A stretch of 64,000 bases of DNA from Prolixibacter bellariivorans ATCC BAA-1284 (GCF_000621705.1 NZ_JHXO01000010.1:1-64000); one strand, 5' to 3'; counted from the first letter of the stretch, positions 19,683 to 28,742 are shown. Notes: generated from the sequence alone by a model not told the origin. Translations and numbers: made by a program.

Positions 19683-19690
19683 TATCTTTG
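19683..19690 (+). promoter_or_regulatory. putative -7 box for era
   Basis: TATCTTTG matches TAnnTTTG and lies 27 bp before the chosen era ATG. No correctly spaced TTG is present upstream. The box supports the internal ATG at 19718 over the upstream one at 19631. Confidence 0.4.
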
Positions 19691-19717
19691 TACCAAAATA
19701 TTAAGAATAACGAACGT

Positions 19718-20602
19718 ATGGGACATAAATCCGGATTTGTCAACATTATCGGAAATCCGAATGTGGGAAAATCAACCCTGATGAACGCAATGGTAGGCGA
19801 AAAACTATCCATCATCACATCCAAGATGCAGACAACCCGTCATCGCATCAAAGGAATTGTGAACGGCGAGGATTTTCAGATTATTTACTCCGACACGCCG
19901 GGTATCCTGAAACCGAACTACAAGTTGCAGGAATCGATGATGAAGTTTGTGTCGACAGCTCTCGTCGATGCCGATATCATCCTCTATGTAACTGACGTGG
20001 TGGAAGATTTTGAAAAAAATATTGAATACATTGAAAAGATTCGGCAAAACGATATTCCGATCCTGGTTTTATTAAATAAGATCGATCTCTCGAATCAGGA
20101 AGAGGTGGAAAGTAAGATGACTCGCTGGCGCGAATTACTGCCCAACGCCGAAGTCTTTCCAATTTCCGCGACTGAAAATTTCAACATCGATGTAGTGTTC
20201 AACCGAATCCTGGCACTACTGCCGGAAGGTGCTCCCTTCTTCCCGAAAGATGAATTGACCGACCGGAACGAACGCTTTTTCACGCAAGAGATTATTCGTG
20301 AGAAAATCCTATTGAACTATCAAAAAGAAGTTCCTTACTCGGTAGAAATCGAAGTAGAGTCGTTCAAGGACGAAGAAAAACTTCTTCGTATTGATGCCGT
20401 GATTTATGTGGCCCGTGACAGTCAGAAGGGAATCATCATCGGGCACCAGGGAAAAGCCCTGAAAAAAGTGGGAACCGAAGCCCGCAAGGACATGGAAGAA
20501 TTCTTCGGGAAAAAAGTATTTTTGCAGCTTTATGTGAAAGTCGCCAAAGAGTGGCGCGATAAAGAAAACATGCTGAGAAACTTCGGATACGAGTTTCAAT
20601 AA
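19718..20602 (+). CDS. era: GTPase Era
   Basis: 294 residues. The GTPase needed for 30S ribosome maturation. G1 is GNPNVGKST, G3 is DTPG, G4 is NKID (LLNKIDLS), and the C-terminal KH domain contains VIYVARDSQKGIIIGHQGKALKKVGTEARKDME, including the GxxG-type IIIGHQGK loop. The ATG at 19718 gives the normal Era N-terminus (GHKSGFVNIIG), whereas the longer start adds 29 unrelated residues and would include the promoter box. It is followed 17 bp later by der, so two essential ribosome-assembly GTPases are adjacent. Confidence 0.97.
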   Translation: MGHKSGFVNIIGNPNVGKSTLMNAMVGEKLSIITSKMQTTRHRIKGIVNGEDFQIIYSDTPGILKPNYKLQESMMKFVSTALVDADIILYVTDVVEDFEKNIEYIEKIRQNDIPILVLLNKIDLSNQEEVESKMTRWRELLPNAEVFPISATENFNIDVVFNRILALLPEGAPFFPKDELTDRNERFFTQEIIREKILLNYQKEVPYSVEIEVESFKDEEKLLRIDAVIYVARDSQKGIIIGHQGKALKKVGTEARKDMEEFFGKKVFLQLYVKVAKEWRDKENMLRNFGYEFQ

Positions 20603-20619
20603 ATTTAGAAGACCGGTAA

Positions 20620-21927
20620 ATGAGCAATATAGTAGCGATAGTTGGACGGCCCAACGTAGGTAAATCGACCCTGTTTAACCGATTAACCGAATCACGGAGG
20701 GCCATTGTGGATGATGAATCGGGCGTAACACGCGACCGCCTCTACGGCAAGGTGCTGTGGAATGGCGTGGAGTTTTCGCTCATCGATACCGGAGGTTATG
20801 TTTCCGGCTCCGATGATATTTTTGAAGAAAGCATTCGCGAACAGGTGCATGTGGCCATCGAAGAGGCTGATGTGATTATGTTTGTAGTGGATGTGGAAAG
20901 TGGCATCACCGATTTGGACCAGTCAGTGGCCCAAATGCTCCGCCGTGTGAGCAAGAAAGTGGTTGTAGTAGCAAACAAGGTGGATAACCATCAGCGTGCA
21001 CTGGACGCTGTTGAGTTTTATTCACTGGGATTGGATGAAGTATATACCGTTTCGTCTGTTAACGGTTCAGGCACCGGCGATCTGCTTGACGCAGTCGTAA
21101 ACATTCTGCCAAAGGATACTGAAGAGGAGGAAGAGGAAACCATTCCCAAGATTGCCATTGTAGGAAGGCCCAATGTGGGGAAATCGTCGACTATTAATAC
21201 CCTTGTCGGGGAAGATCGGCACATTGTAACCGATATTGCCGGCACGACCCGCGATTCGGTTTCGCAACGTTACAACAAATTCGGATACGATTTTATTCTG
21301 ATCGATACGGCCGGATTGCGGAAAAAGAAAAACGTCAGGGAAGACCTGGAATTCTATTCTGTTCTGCGCTCCGTTCGTACCATCGAAGATGCCGATGTGT
21401 GTTTGCTGCTCCTCGATGCCACCCTTGGCGTCGAAGCCCAGGATGTGAACATCTTCAACCTGATTGCACGGAACCGTAAAGGTGTGGTAGCGGTAGTGAA
21501 CAAGTGGGATTTGGTTGAAAAAGACAACCACACCATGGAACAGTTTCGCCGGAAAATTCTGGAACGATTCGAACCCTTCACCGATATTCCGGTTGTTTTC
21601 ACATCGGCGGTAACCAAACAACGCATATTCAAAGCACTGGAAGAGGCTCTGCATGTGTACGCCAACCGGACGCAACGTATTCCTACATCGAAAGTAAACG
21701 AGGTGATGCAAAAGGTCATAGAGGCCTATCCTCCACCAGCATACAAAGGAAAATACATCCGCATTAAATACGTTACTCAGCTTCCGACGCATACCCCGGC
21801 ATTTGCTTTTTACTGTAACCTGCCGCAATATGTTCGCGAACCATACAAACGTTACCTCGAAAACAAAATCAGAGAAAACTTCGATTTCACCGGGGTTCCC
21901 ATTCAGATATTTATGCGGAAAAAATAA
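20620..21927 (+). CDS. der: GTPase Der (EngA), tandem GTP-binding domains
   Basis: 435 residues with two consecutive G domains, the defining feature of Der. The first G1 is [12 protein letters not shown] (residues 8-19), with DTGG and NKVD following. The second G1 is [12 protein letters not shown], with DTAG and NKWD. A C-terminal KH-like domain ends in [11 protein letters not shown], the usual Der terminus. Der is essential for 50S subunit assembly. It follows era by 17 bp and precedes an HNH-like gene by 9 bp, so the genes are probably cotranscribed. Confidence 0.97.
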   Translation: MSNIVAIVGRPNVGKSTLFNRLTESRRAIVDDESGVTRDRLYGKVLWNGVEFSLIDTGGYVSGSDDIFEESIREQVHVAIEEADVIMFVVDVESGITDLDQSVAQMLRRVSKKVVVVANKVDNHQRALDAVEFYSLGLDEVYTVSSVNGSGTGDLLDAVVNILPKDTEEEEEETIPKIAIVGRPNVGKSSTINTLVGEDRHIVTDIAGTTRDSVSQRYNKFGYDFILIDTAGLRKKKNVREDLEFYSVLRSVRTIEDADVCLLLLDATLGVEAQDVNIFNLIARNRKGVVAVVNKWDLVEKDNHTMEQFRRKILERFEPFTDIPVVFTSAVTKQRIFKALEEALHVYANRTQRIPTSKVNEVMQKVIEAYPPPAYKGKYIRIKYVTQLPTHTPAFAFYCNLPQYVREPYKRYLENKIRENFDFTGVPIQIFMRKK

Positions 21928-21936
21928 AAGCCTATT

Positions 21937-22551
21937 ATGATCAAAAACTATCCTGGCGAAAAATGGAAAGAGATAATCATGGAGGAGGGTGCCCTTCGCA
22001 TGCGTTATGCCATATCCACTTACGGCAGGATAGCCAGTTTTTCCGATTCACTGAAAGCCGACGGTCAGCTGCTCAAAGGCGGTCTGATTGGCGGTTATCC
22101 TTCGCTTCCGCTTCGCCCTTTCGGGAAACCCAAAACGTTTTACATCCATAAACTGGTGGGTGAATATTTTCTGGAACAAAACCGCGAAGGAAAAACCCAC
22201 ATCATCCACCTCGATTACAACAAACAGAACAACCACGTCGACAACCTGAAATGGGCCACGAAAGCCGGAATGATTGCTCATCAGCAAGCTAACCCGGCCG
22301 TACTGGAAGGACGTGAAAAGAAGAAAGCCCGCAAAACACAGAAAGGCCACAAACTCACCTCAACGCAGGTTCTCTTGATCAAAAAGAAGATTTTCGACCC
22401 AAACCGAAAAACCCGCATGAAGATGATTGCCAAACAATTTGGCATCAGCGAGATGCAGCTATACCGGATCAAATCGGGCGAGAACTGGGGACATGTAAAG
22501 GAAGATGAGAACCGCGATAAGGAGAACAAAAAAGGAACGGAGGCGCTGTGA
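21937..22551 (+). CDS. NUMOD4/HNH-endonuclease-like protein
   Basis: 204 residues. The N-terminus (EKWKEIIMEEGALRMRYAISTYGRIASF) matches the NUMOD4 pattern found at the start of many homing-type HNH proteins. The middle has HIIHLDYNKQNNHVDNLKWAT, which is the H-x-D-x(2)-x-NN-x-x-NL-W layout of an HNH_3 nuclease core, although the usual first HH pair is only partly present. The C-terminal QLYRIKSGENWGHV element preceded by FGISEMQLYRI looks like a small helix-turn-helix. It sits between der and a secreted HExxH protein with overlapping or near-overlapping ends, which suggests a resident host gene rather than a mobile intron endonuclease. Cleavage activity is uncertain. Confidence 0.7.
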   Translation: MIKNYPGEKWKEIIMEEGALRMRYAISTYGRIASFSDSLKADGQLLKGGLIGGYPSLPLRPFGKPKTFYIHKLVGEYFLEQNREGKTHIIHLDYNKQNNHVDNLKWATKAGMIAHQQANPAVLEGREKKKARKTQKGHKLTSTQVLLIKKKIFDPNRKTRMKMIAKQFGISEMQLYRIKSGENWGHVKEDENRDKENKKGTEAL

Positions 22552-23210
22552 GAAAATTCTCCGCCGCTATATTTCTCCTGTTATTGATTCCTGTCACGTT
22601 GCCGGCACAGGAGCAAAAATCCGTGCTCGGGATCAGAAAAGCTTCCCGGATTGTGCATTCGGAAAAGAAACACCGAAAATTTAAATCGGTTGACGAATTG
22701 CCGCTTACCTACCGTAAAGCGGCCCGGATTGCGCTAAGTTACTACCCCGAACTGAAAAACACCCGCATCATTTTCAGGGAAAAGAACATCAAAACAACCA
22801 TGGCGACCCGCCCGCGCATGGACTTTCTGTTTCACCATAAAGGGAAACGGGCATACCGTATTTTTCTCGATACCAGGGTTAAACATGAAGATGGCCTCTT
22901 ACCTTCTGAGGTGCCGTTCCATGCCTTGGTTGGTCTATTCGGACATGAGCTGGCACATGTCATCGATTACAAACATAAAAGTGCCATCGGTATTGTAACC
23001 ACAGGAATTCGTTACTTGGGGCACCACTACCGTGAAGAACTTGAGAATGCGACTGACCGGGAGACCATTTCACGTGGACTGGGCTGGCAATTGTATGACT
23101 GGTCTGAATTTGTGTTGGAAGCACCGGATGTGTCGGAGAAATACAGGGAATACAAGGAGACGTATTATTATGACCCGGCTCAACTAAAGAAAATCATCCG
23201 GCATCAGTAG
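22548..23210 (+). CDS. secreted HExxH-motif putative metalloprotease
   Basis: 220 residues with a GTG start that overlaps the previous stop by 4 bp (GTGA). A signal peptide (MRKFSAAIFLLLLIPVTLPAQ) precedes a domain with HELAH at 133-137, the zincin HExxH motif, and a downstream acidic stretch EELENATDRETI (163-174) that could supply the third zinc ligand. No named peptidase family is recognised with confidence. It is probably periplasmic, and its substrate is unknown. The overlap ties it to the der/HNH transcript. Confidence 0.65.
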   Translation: MRKFSAAIFLLLLIPVTLPAQEQKSVLGIRKASRIVHSEKKHRKFKSVDELPLTYRKAARIALSYYPELKNTRIIFREKNIKTTMATRPRMDFLFHHKGKRAYRIFLDTRVKHEDGLLPSEVPFHALVGLFGHELAHVIDYKHKSAIGIVTTGIRYLGHHYREELENATDRETISRGLGWQLYDWSEFVLEAPDVSEKYREYKETYYYDPAQLKKIIRHQ

Positions 23211-23355
23211 TTGACGCCCCAAAATGCGCCATCGTCAATTATAAATTTCACAAGGTCCCGAATCCTTCCTCATTTTTAACCTTTCTTAGTTAACATTTCA
23301 ACACTTTTCCTGTTAGTTTTTATTGAATACGTCGAACATAAAACGACTAAATCAT

Positions 23356-24189
23356 ATGGACATTACAGATTTACAAGGAACTGTTACGTTAAGTAATCAG
23401 GTAGAAATGCCCTATTTCGGATTGGGTGTTTTCCAGTCGGAAGAAGGTCAAGAAGTGATGAACGCTGTCAAATGGGCGATAGAAGCAGGATACCGCCACG
23501 TAGATACTGCCGCGCTTTACCGCAACGAAAAAGGCGTGGGCCAGGCTATTCGCGAAAGCGGCATCGGCCGGAAAGAAATCTTTGTTACTTCCAAGGTCTG
23601 GAATTCCGACCAGGGGTATGACCAAACCCTAAAAGCCTTTGAGATCAGCCTGAATAAATTGGGTTTCGACTACCTTGATTTGTACCTGGTTCACTGGCCG
23701 GTAAGCGGAAAGTACAAGGATACCTGGAGAGCCCTCGAAAAATTGTATCAAGATGGGAAAGTACGCGCTATTGGCGTTTCCAATTTCATGCAACATCACC
23801 TGAAAGATCTCGTGCAGGATGCTGAGATTATGCCGATGGTTAATCAGGTCGAATTTCACCCGCGACTGGTACAACAGGATCTGGTGGATTTCTGCCTGAA
23901 AAATAACGTCCGCCACGAAGCGTGGAGCCCGTTGATGCAGGGGAAAGTGCTCGACTTGCCCGAAATCAAAGCCATCGCTGAAAAGTATGGTAAAAGTACC
24001 GCTCAAGTGATTTTGCGTTGGGATTTGCAAAAAGGTGTCATCACCATTCCCAAATCGGTACACAGAGAACGCATCATCAGCAATGCCAACATTTTCGATT
24101 TCTCTCTGAGTGATGAGGAAATGAAAACACTCGATAGTCTGGACAAAGGAGAACGCAATGGTCCTGACCCAAACAATTTTAATTTCTAG
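23356..24189 (+). CDS. aldo/keto reductase
   Basis: 277-residue NADPH-dependent TIM-barrel reductase. The catalytic tetrad is visible: Asp50 and Tyr55 (HVDTAALYRNE), Lys80 (VTSKVW) and His113 (LVHWPV). The C-terminal IPKSVHRERIISNANIFDF is the cofactor-phosphate motif. The family reduces aldehydes and ketones such as methylglyoxal or 2,5-diketogluconate, and the substrate cannot be told from the sequence. The ATG at 23356 is preferred to a TTG 11 codons upstream. A strong terminator follows, so it is a single-gene unit. Confidence 0.92.
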   Translation: MDITDLQGTVTLSNQVEMPYFGLGVFQSEEGQEVMNAVKWAIEAGYRHVDTAALYRNEKGVGQAIRESGIGRKEIFVTSKVWNSDQGYDQTLKAFEISLNKLGFDYLDLYLVHWPVSGKYKDTWRALEKLYQDGKVRAIGVSNFMQHHLKDLVQDAEIMPMVNQVEFHPRLVQQDLVDFCLKNNVRHEAWSPLMQGKVLDLPEIKAIAEKYGKSTAQVILRWDLQKGVITIPKSVHRERIISNANIFDFSLSDEEMKTLDSLDKGERNGPDPNNFNF

Positions 24190-24202
24190 ACAATCAATAT
24201 CG

Positions 24203-24231
24203 GAAGGCCACTGTGGCAGGTGGCCTTTTTC
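24203..24231 (+). terminator. terminator after the aldo/keto reductase
   Basis: An 8-bp stem (AAGGCCAC with GTGGCCTT) with an 8-nt loop is followed by five T, 14 bp past the stop codon. Confidence 0.85.
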
Positions 24232-24356
24232 AATTCGTCACGATTGATCATCATTTTCCAAAACATAACAATGCTTCCAATCTCTCTTAATTGTTATGAT
24301 TTGCCCTATTGCCTAACATGAACGGCAATTCATTCCTATTTGATGAAAAATCGTTG

Positions 24357-24364
24357 TACATTTG
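24357..24364 (+). promoter_or_regulatory. putative -7 box for the DEAD-box helicase
   Basis: TACATTTG matches TAnnTTTG. The nearest upstream TTG is spaced at 14 bp, shorter than the consensus. It would give a leader of roughly 90 nt before the ATG at 24463, long enough for RNA-based control. Confidence 0.4.
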
Positions 24365-24462
24365 CCCGACTTTTCCCGACAGGTTGGAAAAGCGTTAATG
24401 ATTTGTGGCAGACTTGGTTTAACGGTTCGATTAAAGCGGGAAGGCCCAATTAAAATTTTTAC

Positions 24463-26205
24463 ATGATACAATTTGAAGAAATGGGCCTGGATCCGAGGAT
24501 TATCAAAGGGATCCACGAACTGGGATTTAAAGAACCCTCTCCGATTCAGGAGAAAATTATTCCACAATATTTGCAATCACCCGGCGACATGGTCGGTCTG
24601 GCACAAACAGGAACCGGTAAAACGGCTGCTTTTGGATTGCCAATACTGCAAAGCATTGATACCAATAAAAAAGTACCGCAGGTACTGATTTTAAGTCCAA
24701 CCCGTGAGTTGTGCGTACAGATTGCCCGCGAAATGGAACTTTACGCCAAGTATCTCTCTAACGTAGATATTCTTTCGGTGTATGGTGGCGCGGCCATCGA
24801 GCCACAAATTCGGGCACTGAAAAAAGGTCCGCAAATTATTACAGCTACTCCCGGACGTATGCACGACATGGTTCGCCGGAGAAAAGCCGACCTTTCCAGC
24901 ATCGACATCCTGGTGCTTGACGAAGCAGACGAAATGCTGAACATGGGCTTCCAGGAAGATTTGGATGCCATTTTGGCCGGAACGCCGAAGACCAAACGCA
25001 CGTTGCTCTTCTCGGCTACTATGCCGAAAGAGGTGGCTACCATCTCCAAAAAATACATGACTTCGCCGGTGGAAATTACCGTGGGTAAGAAAAACGCCGG
25101 TGCCGATAATGTAAGTCACATCTATCACATGGTGCATGCCCGCGACCGTTATGCGGCGCTCAAAAGGGTTATGGACTTTCATCCCGACATTTACGGTATT
25201 GTTTTTTGCCGTACCCGGATGGAAACTAAAGATGTGGCTTCCAAGTTAATTCAGGACGGTTATAATGCCGAAGCTTTGCATGGCGACTTGTCGCAGGCGC
25301 AGCGCGATTTTGTGATGGATAAATTCCGCACCCGTGGGGTACAGATGCTGGTAGCTACCGACGTGGCTGCCCGCGGGCTGGATGTGAACCATCTGACCCA
25401 CGTTATCAACTTTAACCTGCCCGACGACACGGAGAACTATACCCACCGAAGTGGCCGTACCGGTCGCGCCGGACGTTCCGGAACTTCCATCTCCATCATT
25501 CACATGAAGGAGCAAGGGAAAATCCGAATGATTGAAAAGAGCATCGGTAAGAAATTTGAAAAGATGCCTGTTCCGGCTGGTGAAGCTATTTGCGAACGGC
25601 AGTTGCTTCATTACATCGATCGCCTCGGTGAAACAGAGGTTGATGATTCTCAGATTGAAAGTTACATACCGGCCATTCACGAAAAACTGGAAGGCTTAAC
25701 CCGCGAAGAGCTTATCAAGCATTTCGTGGCTATGGAGTTTAACCAGTTGTTGAAATACTACCGTGAAACGGAAGATCTGAATACGGTAGAAGCTCCGGCA
25801 GGCAGAGACGGAAGACAGCGGAACAGCAAACGGGAGAGTCACAACGAAAAGGGTATCCCGATGACTCGCTTCCATATTAATATCGGCAGCAAAAAAGGAT
25901 TAAGTCCCAAAGAATTAATTTCCATTGCTGTGCGCGCCACGGGAAAACGCAACCTGGAGGTAGGTCGCATTGACCTTCTGCGCAATTTCTCGTTTGTAGA
26001 AATCGATAGTTCACAGGCAGGTTCATTCGTTCAACAGGTGAAAAAACTGATGTTCGATGGTATTCCAATTGTGGCTACCGAATCAAACGAACGTCCGCCG
26101 CAACAAAAGCCGCGCTTCAATAGCAACAGCAACGGCAAGAGACGTGGTGGTGGCGGTGGCGGTGGCGATTTCCGCAGGAACAACGACAGAAGAAAACGAC
26201 GCTAA
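24463..26205 (+). CDS. DEAD-box RNA helicase with DbpA-type RNA-binding domain
   Basis: 580 residues. The Q-motif (FKEPSPIQEKIIP), motif I AQTGTGKT (47-54), motif II DEAD in LVLDEADEMLNMG, motif III SAT and motif VI HRSGRTGRAG are all present. Residues about 465-545 form a DbpA-type RNA-binding domain (FHINIGSKKGLSPKELI...RNFSFVEI). The C-terminal tail is rich in Arg/Gly (RRGGGGGGGDFRRNNDRRKRR), a typical RNA-chaperone tail. It probably acts in ribosome assembly or cold-stress RNA remodelling. Long 5' leader and strong terminators indicate a single-gene transcript. Confidence 0.93.
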   Translation: MIQFEEMGLDPRIIKGIHELGFKEPSPIQEKIIPQYLQSPGDMVGLAQTGTGKTAAFGLPILQSIDTNKKVPQVLILSPTRELCVQIAREMELYAKYLSNVDILSVYGGAAIEPQIRALKKGPQIITATPGRMHDMVRRRKADLSSIDILVLDEADEMLNMGFQEDLDAILAGTPKTKRTLLFSATMPKEVATISKKYMTSPVEITVGKKNAGADNVSHIYHMVHARDRYAALKRVMDFHPDIYGIVFCRTRMETKDVASKLIQDGYNAEALHGDLSQAQRDFVMDKFRTRGVQMLVATDVAARGLDVNHLTHVINFNLPDDTENYTHRSGRTGRAGRSGTSISIIHMKEQGKIRMIEKSIGKKFEKMPVPAGEAICERQLLHYIDRLGETEVDDSQIESYIPAIHEKLEGLTREELIKHFVAMEFNQLLKYYRETEDLNTVEAPAGRDGRQRNSKRESHNEKGIPMTRFHINIGSKKGLSPKELISIAVRATGKRNLEVGRIDLLRNFSFVEIDSSQAGSFVQQVKKLMFDGIPIVATESNERPPQQKPRFNSNSNGKRRGGGGGGGDFRRNNDRRKRR

Positions 26206-26234
26206 GTCAGTTCATAGATATTAGATAATACAAA

Positions 26235-26263
26235 GCCCGGAAATAACTTCCGGGTTTCTTTTT
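26235..26263 (+). terminator. terminator after the DEAD-box helicase
   Basis: A 7-bp stem (CCCGGAA with TTCCGGG) and a 5-nt loop are followed by TTTCTTTTT on the plus strand, 30 bp past the stop. Confidence 0.85.
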
Positions 26264-26268
26264 GCCTT

Positions 26269-26302
26269 AAAAAAAGCCCTGCCATTTCCGGCAGGGCTTT
26301 TC
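26269..26302. terminator. bidirectional terminator between converging genes
   Basis: A perfect 9-bp stem (AGCCCTGCC with GGCAGGGCT) with a 6-nt loop has an A-run on its left and a T-run on its right. It lies 28 bp beyond the minus-strand DUF4252 gene and can stop transcription from both sides. Confidence 0.85.
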
Positions 26303-26329
26303 CTTACTGTTTGATGATTTTATCAAGGC

Positions 26330-26896
26330 TTAATTCTTTGCAGGCTTTTCGGGCTTTGCTGGTTTTTCTGGCTTCTCTCCCTTTTCAATATCATTCAGGT
26401 GCTCCAGCCCATCGATGTGAACGCCCTGACCGATTTTGGCAATCTCATTCATATCGAGATTACCCGTAATACTGATGATTGCATTATCGTCGCCGCCAAC
26501 CACCATCAACAGGTGCGATACACGTTTCTCCTTGTTCTCTTTGATGTAGAACCTAACGACTTGACCTTTTTCCTTCACATCCATCAACAGCTCATATTCG
26601 CCTTTGATTTTGTCGAAGAAATGATCCTTGTTCAGTTCATCATAGAAGTTGAGGGATTTGTTCAGGGCTTCATCGTCCACCGAAAGGATGCGAATTCCCG
26701 AAAGGCTCGACAGCATGTTCTGGGCTTCCTTGTCGTCCTGCTCAAACTGCGAGGCCATTCCCAATAGTTTTCCTGAAATATTCACGGTAGTAAATCCATC
26801 CTTACCTGAATATTTATCAAATAATTTAGTTACTGCATCCTGTGCCATCATCTGAAACGGCAACAACATCAACAGGATAATAATTAACTTCTTCAT
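26330..26896 (-). CDS. DUF4252 secreted protein (copy 1, Pro/Lys-rich tail)
   Basis: 188 residues. A signal peptide (MKKLIIILLMLLPFQMMAQ) is followed by a DUF4252 domain. The hallmarks are VTKLFDKYSGKDGFTTVNISGKLLGM and the later LMVVGGDDNAIISITGNLDMNEIAKI. The tail is a short Pro/Lys/Glu repeat (EKPEKPAKPEKPAKN). DUF4252 proteins are probably periplasmic or surface proteins of Bacteroidota with no known function. This is the last gene of a four-gene run that also holds a second DUF4252 paralogue, an ECF sigma factor and a membrane protein. Confidence 0.85.
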   Translation of the reverse strand: MKKLIIILLMLLPFQMMAQDAVTKLFDKYSGKDGFTTVNISGKLLGMASQFEQDDKEAQNMLSSLSGIRILSVDDEALNKSLNFYDELNKDHFFDKIKGEYELLMDVKEKGQVVRFYIKENKEKRVSHLLMVVGGDDNAIISITGNLDMNEIAKIGQGVHIDGLEHLNDIEKGEKPEKPAKPEKPAKN

Positions 26897-26899
26897 GGC

Positions 26900-27460
26900 T
26901 TATTGTTTTAACTTCAAATTGACAATTACATTCATTTGCGCATACCCTTTACCATAGAATTCCAGTGCCTGGTAAAGTGGTTTCGTATCTTTTTCCATAT
27001 TTGGAATCTTGTCCAGCTGCTTAATTCCCTTGTTGTAATTCACCGATACATACTTCAGCGCATCCATGCTCATTTCGTAGGCTTGCTTTGGATTTTCCGG
27101 CGCGTTCATGGCCAGTTGATTTTTCTGCATTTGCTGGTTATTCCAGATATTCAGTGTAAACAGCACCACAATTATCGCTGCAGCAATACCGGCCATCCAG
27201 GTAACCTGGTGTGTAAAACGCTTCCGCTGAATAATCCGTTCGCGCGTTTCTATCGCTCCGGTAATTCTTTCGGCAAATGCCATCTCCTCCATCGTATCCA
27301 CCGGTTCATCCAGTCCTTCGAAAAACGGACGGTTGATTTCCAACGCTTCCGGCAAATCCCGGTTTTCCCGGAAAAAGTCCCGAAGCTGCTGCTCTTCCTC
27401 TAAGGTGCTTTGCCCTTCAAAGAACTTTTCCAGTAATATTTCTACTCTTCGGGTTTCCAT
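26900..27460 (-). CDS. single-TM protein after ECF sigma factor (anti-sigma-like)
   Basis: 186 residues. A charged N-terminal half of ~95 residues (LEKFFEGQSTLEEEQQLRDFFRENRDLPEALE) precedes one membrane segment (MAGIAAAIIVVLFTLNIW, about 98-116) and a ~70-residue periplasmic tail. The EGxSTLEEEQxLRDFF stretch is the pattern seen in the cytoplasmic part of Bacteroidota FecR/anti-sigma proteins. It lies directly after the ECF sigma gene, with a 44-bp overlap, and 3 bp before DUF4252 copy 1. The anti-sigma role is inferred from topology and position. Confidence 0.75.
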   Translation of the reverse strand: METRRVEILLEKFFEGQSTLEEEQQLRDFFRENRDLPEALEINRPFFEGLDEPVDTMEEMAFAERITGAIETRERIIQRKRFTHQVTWMAGIAAAIIVVLFTLNIWNNQQMQKNQLAMNAPENPKQAYEMSMDALKYVSVNYNKGIKQLDKIPNMEKDTKPLYQALEFYGKGYAQMNVIVNLKLKQ

Positions 27461-27962
27461 AGTTCATTCGTTTAATCATTTCATCACGCACTTTTTTTCG
27501 TGCCCTCGACAGATTTGCCCGAACTGCACTGTTCTGCATATCCAGTACCCGGGCAATTTCATTCAGTTCATAGTGTTCGATATCCCGCAGGTGAATCACG
27601 GCTCGCTGCTGTTCCGGCAGCATGTCGATGATTTCTTTTGCCAACCGGGCAGTATCTTTTTGCTCAGCCAACTCGTCGGCCTGCTTCATATTCGATATCC
27701 ATTCGTTCCGGGCCTTTAACTGTTCCATCGGAATCGTCCGATGCTTCTGTATCTCGTCAACGCACAAATTCCTTGTCATCCGCATCGCGTAAGCTTCCAT
27801 GTTATCGACTCCTGCCAGGTCCTTCCGACGGCTCCACAATTTCATGAATACCTCCTGCACCACATCTCTCGCCTGCTCATCGTCGCGGAGAAACCGGACG
27901 GCGAACCGGAGCAACTTACCGGACATCGGGACAACCTCTGTTTTAAATGTTTTGGAATCCAT
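27417..27962 (-). CDS. RNA polymerase ECF sigma factor
   Basis: 181 residues. Region 2 reads KLLRFAVRFLRDDEQARDVVQEVFMKLW and the following MEAYAMRMTRNLCVDEI. Region 4 is LPEQQRAVIHLRDIEHYELNEIARVLDMQNSAVRANLSRARKKVRDEM, a typical ECF sigma helix-turn-helix. It lies 72 bp downstream of DUF4252 copy 2 and overlaps the anti-sigma-like gene by 44 bp. The whole set reads as one transcript with the sigma/anti-sigma pair in the middle. Confidence 0.92.
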   Translation of the reverse strand: MDSKTFKTEVVPMSGKLLRFAVRFLRDDEQARDVVQEVFMKLWSRRKDLAGVDNMEAYAMRMTRNLCVDEIQKHRTIPMEQLKARNEWISNMKQADELAEQKDTARLAKEIIDMLPEQQRAVIHLRDIEHYELNEIARVLDMQNSAVRANLSRARKKVRDEMIKRMNYGNPKSRNITGKVL

Positions 27963-28034
27963 TGCTTGCGAACGATTCGTTTGGTTCTGTCAGTATCATG
28001 ACTCCCCTATCGGGAATTCGTTACACCAACCGGT

Positions 28035-28574
28035 TTACTTTTTCACCTTTACGCTGTCAATCCTGCTCAGCTGCTGCATTCCATCCATGTGGAGCGAACG
28101 ATCGAGCTCGGCTATCTTTTTCAAATCCATCCGGCCGGTGATGGATACCAGCGTATTTTCCTGACCTCCCACAATAATGATCAACTCGCGGATGTAATCC
28201 ATTTTATCCATTAGGGCAAAAATGTGCACGCGATCACCATGGTCATTCGTTTCCAAAAGCAAATCGTAATTCTTCTTCAGCTTATCAAGAGCGCCACTGG
28301 CCCGAAGGTCGGTGTAAAAATCAACCCGGTTATTCAGCTCCTTATCTTCGATGCTTATCACACGTACTGAATTAACCTGACTGAGAATCTCTTTGGCATC
28401 CTGATCCTCGTCATCTACAAACCACCGGGCAAACCAGATGAGCAGATGCGGAACATTCACACTTTCCACCCCTTCGCGACCAGCATATTTATCGAACAGG
28501 TAATCGGTGGGGTTGCTTTGCGCCATCGATGCGAATGGCAACAAAAGAAACAGAAGGATAACAAGCTTTTTCAT
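28035..28574 (-). CDS. DUF4252 secreted protein (copy 2)
   Basis: 179 residues. A signal peptide (MKKLVILLFLLLPFASMAQ) precedes a DUF4252 domain parallel to copy 1: TDYLFDKYAGREGVESVNVPHLL at the start and LIIIVGGQENTLVSITGRMDLKKIAEL near the end. The two copies share signal-peptide style, domain order and length apart from the Pro-rich tail, so they look like paralogues that arose by duplication. It is the first gene of the four-gene sigma-factor run. Confidence 0.85.
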   Translation of the reverse strand: MKKLVILLFLLLPFASMAQSNPTDYLFDKYAGREGVESVNVPHLLIWFARWFVDDEDQDAKEILSQVNSVRVISIEDKELNNRVDFYTDLRASGALDKLKKNYDLLLETNDHGDRVHIFALMDKMDYIRELIIIVGGQENTLVSITGRMDLKKIAELDRSLHMDGMQQLSRIDSVKVKK

Positions 28575-28715
28575 TTGACTGGTATTTTAGGTTTCATTGA
28601 CAACGATTCAACATTCTCATATTTTGCCACCTTAATGTAGGTGTTTTATCAAGAAGACCCGGTTCGGGAAAATATGTTACACGCGCTGATGCTTTTTTTT
28701 GAAATAAATAAAAAC

Positions 28716-28742
28716 AAAAAGCCCCTCCGTTTCCGGAGAGGC
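28716..28742 (-). terminator. terminator after the TonB-dependent receptor
   Basis: A 9-bp stem (one C-A mismatch) with a 4-nt loop, preceded on the plus strand by an A-run that becomes a T-run on the minus strand. It is 115 bp past the receptor stop. The same hairpin, almost base for base, occurs at 31970-31995. Confidence 0.75.

Noticed and set aside
24232-24462. Possible riboswitch or cold-shock leader before the DEAD-box helicase
   Set aside because: A leader of ~90 nt is predicted, but no known motif or strong alternative stems were recognised by eye.
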